From the NCBI GenBank assembly GCA_017990865.1, contig JAGNNB010000148.1:1-7329 (forward strand): a DNA stretch of 7,329 nt, given 5' to 3'. The translations under genes were made by a program, and so were the position numbers. Of this stretch, positions 6,320-7,329 are shown piece by piece. Numbering within the stretch: position 1 is the stretch's first letter; every line of letters begins with the position of its first letter. A model generated the notes under the pieces. The model searched no databases. It saw only the letters and a program-made list of their open reading frames with translations, and had not been told where the DNA came from. Origin of the DNA: Lysobacteraceae bacterium (GTDB taxonomy: Bacteria > Pseudomonadota > Gammaproteobacteria > Xanthomonadales > Xanthomonadaceae).

Positions 6320-6946
6320 ATGCGTCAGCGACAAAGGGGGTTGTTGCGGTACGTGTTGGGTGCGGCCGTCGGGTCGGCCTTGGTTTCGGCCGCGTTGGCA
6401 GCGCCGCCGGAGACGTATGCCGGCAAGCCGGTGCGCGCGGAGCAATGGACGATCTCGGGCGGTAGCACCGAAACGTTTTACGCAACCGAAGACGGTTTCA
6501 TTCCGATGTCGACGGATCGGGTCACCATCAACTTCATGGGGCCGAGGATCAAGAAGCCCAAGGACGGTGGATCGCCATCGTACGTGTGGGGTATTTCGTT
6601 GGCGTTCGCCGACAATGCGATGCCCCAACGGGTGAAGATGGAAAACGTCACCGGGCCGGAAGCGGAGACATTGATCGTGGAAGACGATGTGAGACCGCCG
6701 GTGCTGATGGTGGTGGGCGACGAAGGCCTCAGCGCGACGCAGGACGTGGATTGGACCGCGCAATCGTCCGAACCCTGCGAGATCGTCCGCGGCAACCCGT
6801 GCAGCGCATGGATTTTCCTCGGCGACACCTATTACATGCGTCTGCGCTTCACCCTCGAATACCGCGACGGCAGCCGCGAAACGATCTATCAGGGCATCAA
6901 GCTGGAGACAGCCGGTTTGCCCGCGAAACTCGGTCTTGGGGAATGA
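6320..6946 (+). CDS. Exported protein of unknown function, first of a tandem paralogous pair
   Basis: I do not recognise a named family. The 208-aa product has a clear Sec signal peptide: basic RQRQR start, a hydrophobic core (about 8-26), and a probable cut after Ala27 or Ala28 (SAALA/AP). The mature part is mostly beta-strand-like, with YAGKPVRAE (33-41), STETFYATEDGFIPMST (49-65), a central WGISLAF strand (90-96), two cysteines eight residues apart (Cys153, Cys161) that could form a disulfide, and a C-terminal strand pair around YYMRLRFTLEYRDGS (171-185). Residues 33-70 align without gaps to the next gene's product, with 17 of 38 identical. The ATG at 6320 has AGGAAGGAG at 6303-6311. It follows the dehydrogenase by 48 bases and could share its transcript. 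It is probably periplasmic. Confidence 0.85.
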   Translation: MRQRQRGLLRYVLGAAVGSALVSAALAAPPETYAGKPVRAEQWTISGGSTETFYATEDGFIPMSTDRVTINFMGPRIKKPKDGGSPSYVWGISLAFADNAMPQRVKMENVTGPEAETLIVEDDVRPPVLMVVGDEGLSATQDVDWTAQSSEPCEIVRGNPCSAWIFLGDTYYMRLRFTLEYRDGSRETIYQGIKLETAGLPAKLGLGE

Positions 6947-7107
6947 ACGATACCGACGCGGGGAACGGCGCCGACGACAGCGCACTCACGGCTGTATCCG
7001 CCGTTTTGCCGAACCGCGGCAAGGCAAGTCTTTCCGCGGGTTCGAGCTTCGGCGGTCTACGGCTTGGGCGCGCTGACATCATGAACACCATCGGGGAAGT
7101 ATCGTGA
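6943..7107 (+). CDS. Possible 54-aa small ORF bridging the two paralogues
   Basis: The ATG at 6943 overlaps the upstream TGA (6944-6946) as ATGA. The frame's own TGA (7105-7107) shares its last base with the ATG of the next gene as TGATG. Such overlaps are typical of translationally coupled genes. The product (starts MNDTDAGNGADDSALT, ends MNTIGEVS) has no signal peptide, membrane helix or motif I recognise. The GGGG upstream is only two bases from the ATG, a poor ribosome site. Third-position GC is about 72%, not clearly above background. It may be real, or simply spacer sequence with chance overlaps. Confidence 0.25.
   Translation: MNDTDAGNGADDSALTAVSAVLPNRGKASLSAGSSFGGLRLGRADIMNTIGEVS
7006..7022. 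other. Small hairpin between the paralogues
   Basis: TTGCCG (7006-7011) pairs with CGGCAA (7017-7022) around a five-base loop. Only three T in a row follow (7031-7033), so it is not a convincing terminator. It lies in the spacer, or in the small ORF if that is real. Confidence 0.3.
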
Positions 7108-7329
7108 TGTATCGTCCACCGTCGATTTCATCGTTGTCGATTTCGCTGCTCGCGCTTTTGGCGGCGGCAAGCTGCTCGGATAAGGACGCGAACGACACGT
7201 CAGTGCCTGTTGCCTATCGTGGGCAGAACGTCCGCTCGATGGAGACGGACATCTCGGAAGGGAAGCGTGCGACGTTCTACTTCAGCGACAAAGGCTTTCT
7301 TCCCGCCTCCACGAAACGCGTCGAAATGC
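7107..7329 (+). CDS. Putative lipoprotein of unknown function, second paralogue (3' end outside window)
   Basis: The frame is open from ATG 7107 to the window edge and gives the first 74 residues. The N-terminus has a hydrophobic segment (10-22) ending in LAAASC, with Cys23 as the likely lipidated residue. Ala at -3 is an acceptable but not ideal lipobox. Ser at +2 rather than Asp suggests sorting to the outer membrane. After a polar linker, residues 37-74 (YRGQNVRS..., TFYFSDKGFLPASTKRV) align with residues 33-70 of the upstream product at 17 of 38 identical positions without gaps, so the two genes arose by duplication. GGGGAAG at 7093-7099, seven bases upstream, is the ribosome site. An in-frame GTG one codon earlier (7104) is an alternative start. 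Confidence 0.75.
   Translation, partial: MYRPPSISSLSISLLALLAAASCSDKDANDTSVPVAYRGQNVRSMETDISEGKRATFYFSDKGFLPASTKRVEM

Noticed and set aside
6586..6942. Long version of the small bridging frame, starting inside the first paralogue
   Set aside because: It overlaps a gene with a signal peptide, ribosome site and a clear paralogue. Only the part after 6943 lies outside that gene.
4631..6985. 784-codon open frame on the minus strand opposite the dehydrogenase and the tRNA
   Set aside because: It is antisense to a dehydrogenase with every catalytic motif intact and also covers the tRNA and the next gene's start. The translation is Arg/His/Ala/Asp-rich without any domain, typical of the complement of a high-GC gene.

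Overview
The window is GC-rich chromosomal DNA, most likely from a gammaproteobacterium of the Xanthomonadaceae/Lysobacteraceae (Lysobacter or a relative). This rests on base composition and codon use, on GTAG-headed REP palindromes like those known from Stenotrophomonas, on a glycine-zipper-type C-terminus, and on a well-conserved ALDH7-family dehydrogenase. It is an inference from the sequence alone; no database was searched.

Layout, left to right. Positions 1-176 hold the 3' end of a + strand gene, probably a glycine-zipper 2TM envelope protein, closed by a textbook UUCG-tetraloop terminator (208-234). A convergent intergenic stretch (177-391) carries three copies of a GTAG-type REP palindrome. 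A 704-aa type I sulfatase (392-2506, minus strand) has an intact formylglycine motif and no signal peptide. A 217-bp divergent regulatory region (2507-2723) contains four copies of a GCGAAT/ATTCGC hexamer arranged as inverted repeats. One palindrome sits inside the spacer of a candidate sulfatase promoter; another lies directly before the ribosome binding site of the next gene.

That next gene (2724-4508) encodes a 594-aa protein of unknown function with an N-terminal beta-solenoid and a C-terminal two-helix membrane domain. Its lower GC and frequent AGA/AGG/CGA/TTA/ATA codons differ from the flanking genes and suggest an accessory or transferred gene. Hairpins and a promoter follow, then tRNA-Arg(CCU) (4596-4672). 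A piperideine-6-carboxylate (alpha-aminoadipic semialdehyde) dehydrogenase (4739-6271), probably serving lysine catabolism, lies 66 bp downstream of the tRNA.

The right end holds two tandem, clearly paralogous exported proteins of unknown function. The first (6320-6946) has a Sec signal peptide. The second starts at 7107, looks like a lipoprotein and runs off the window. Between them a 54-codon reading frame overlaps the stop of the first and the start of the second. The most promising material for something undescribed is the beta-solenoid membrane protein with its divergent control region, and the tandem paralogue pair with its bridging small ORF.
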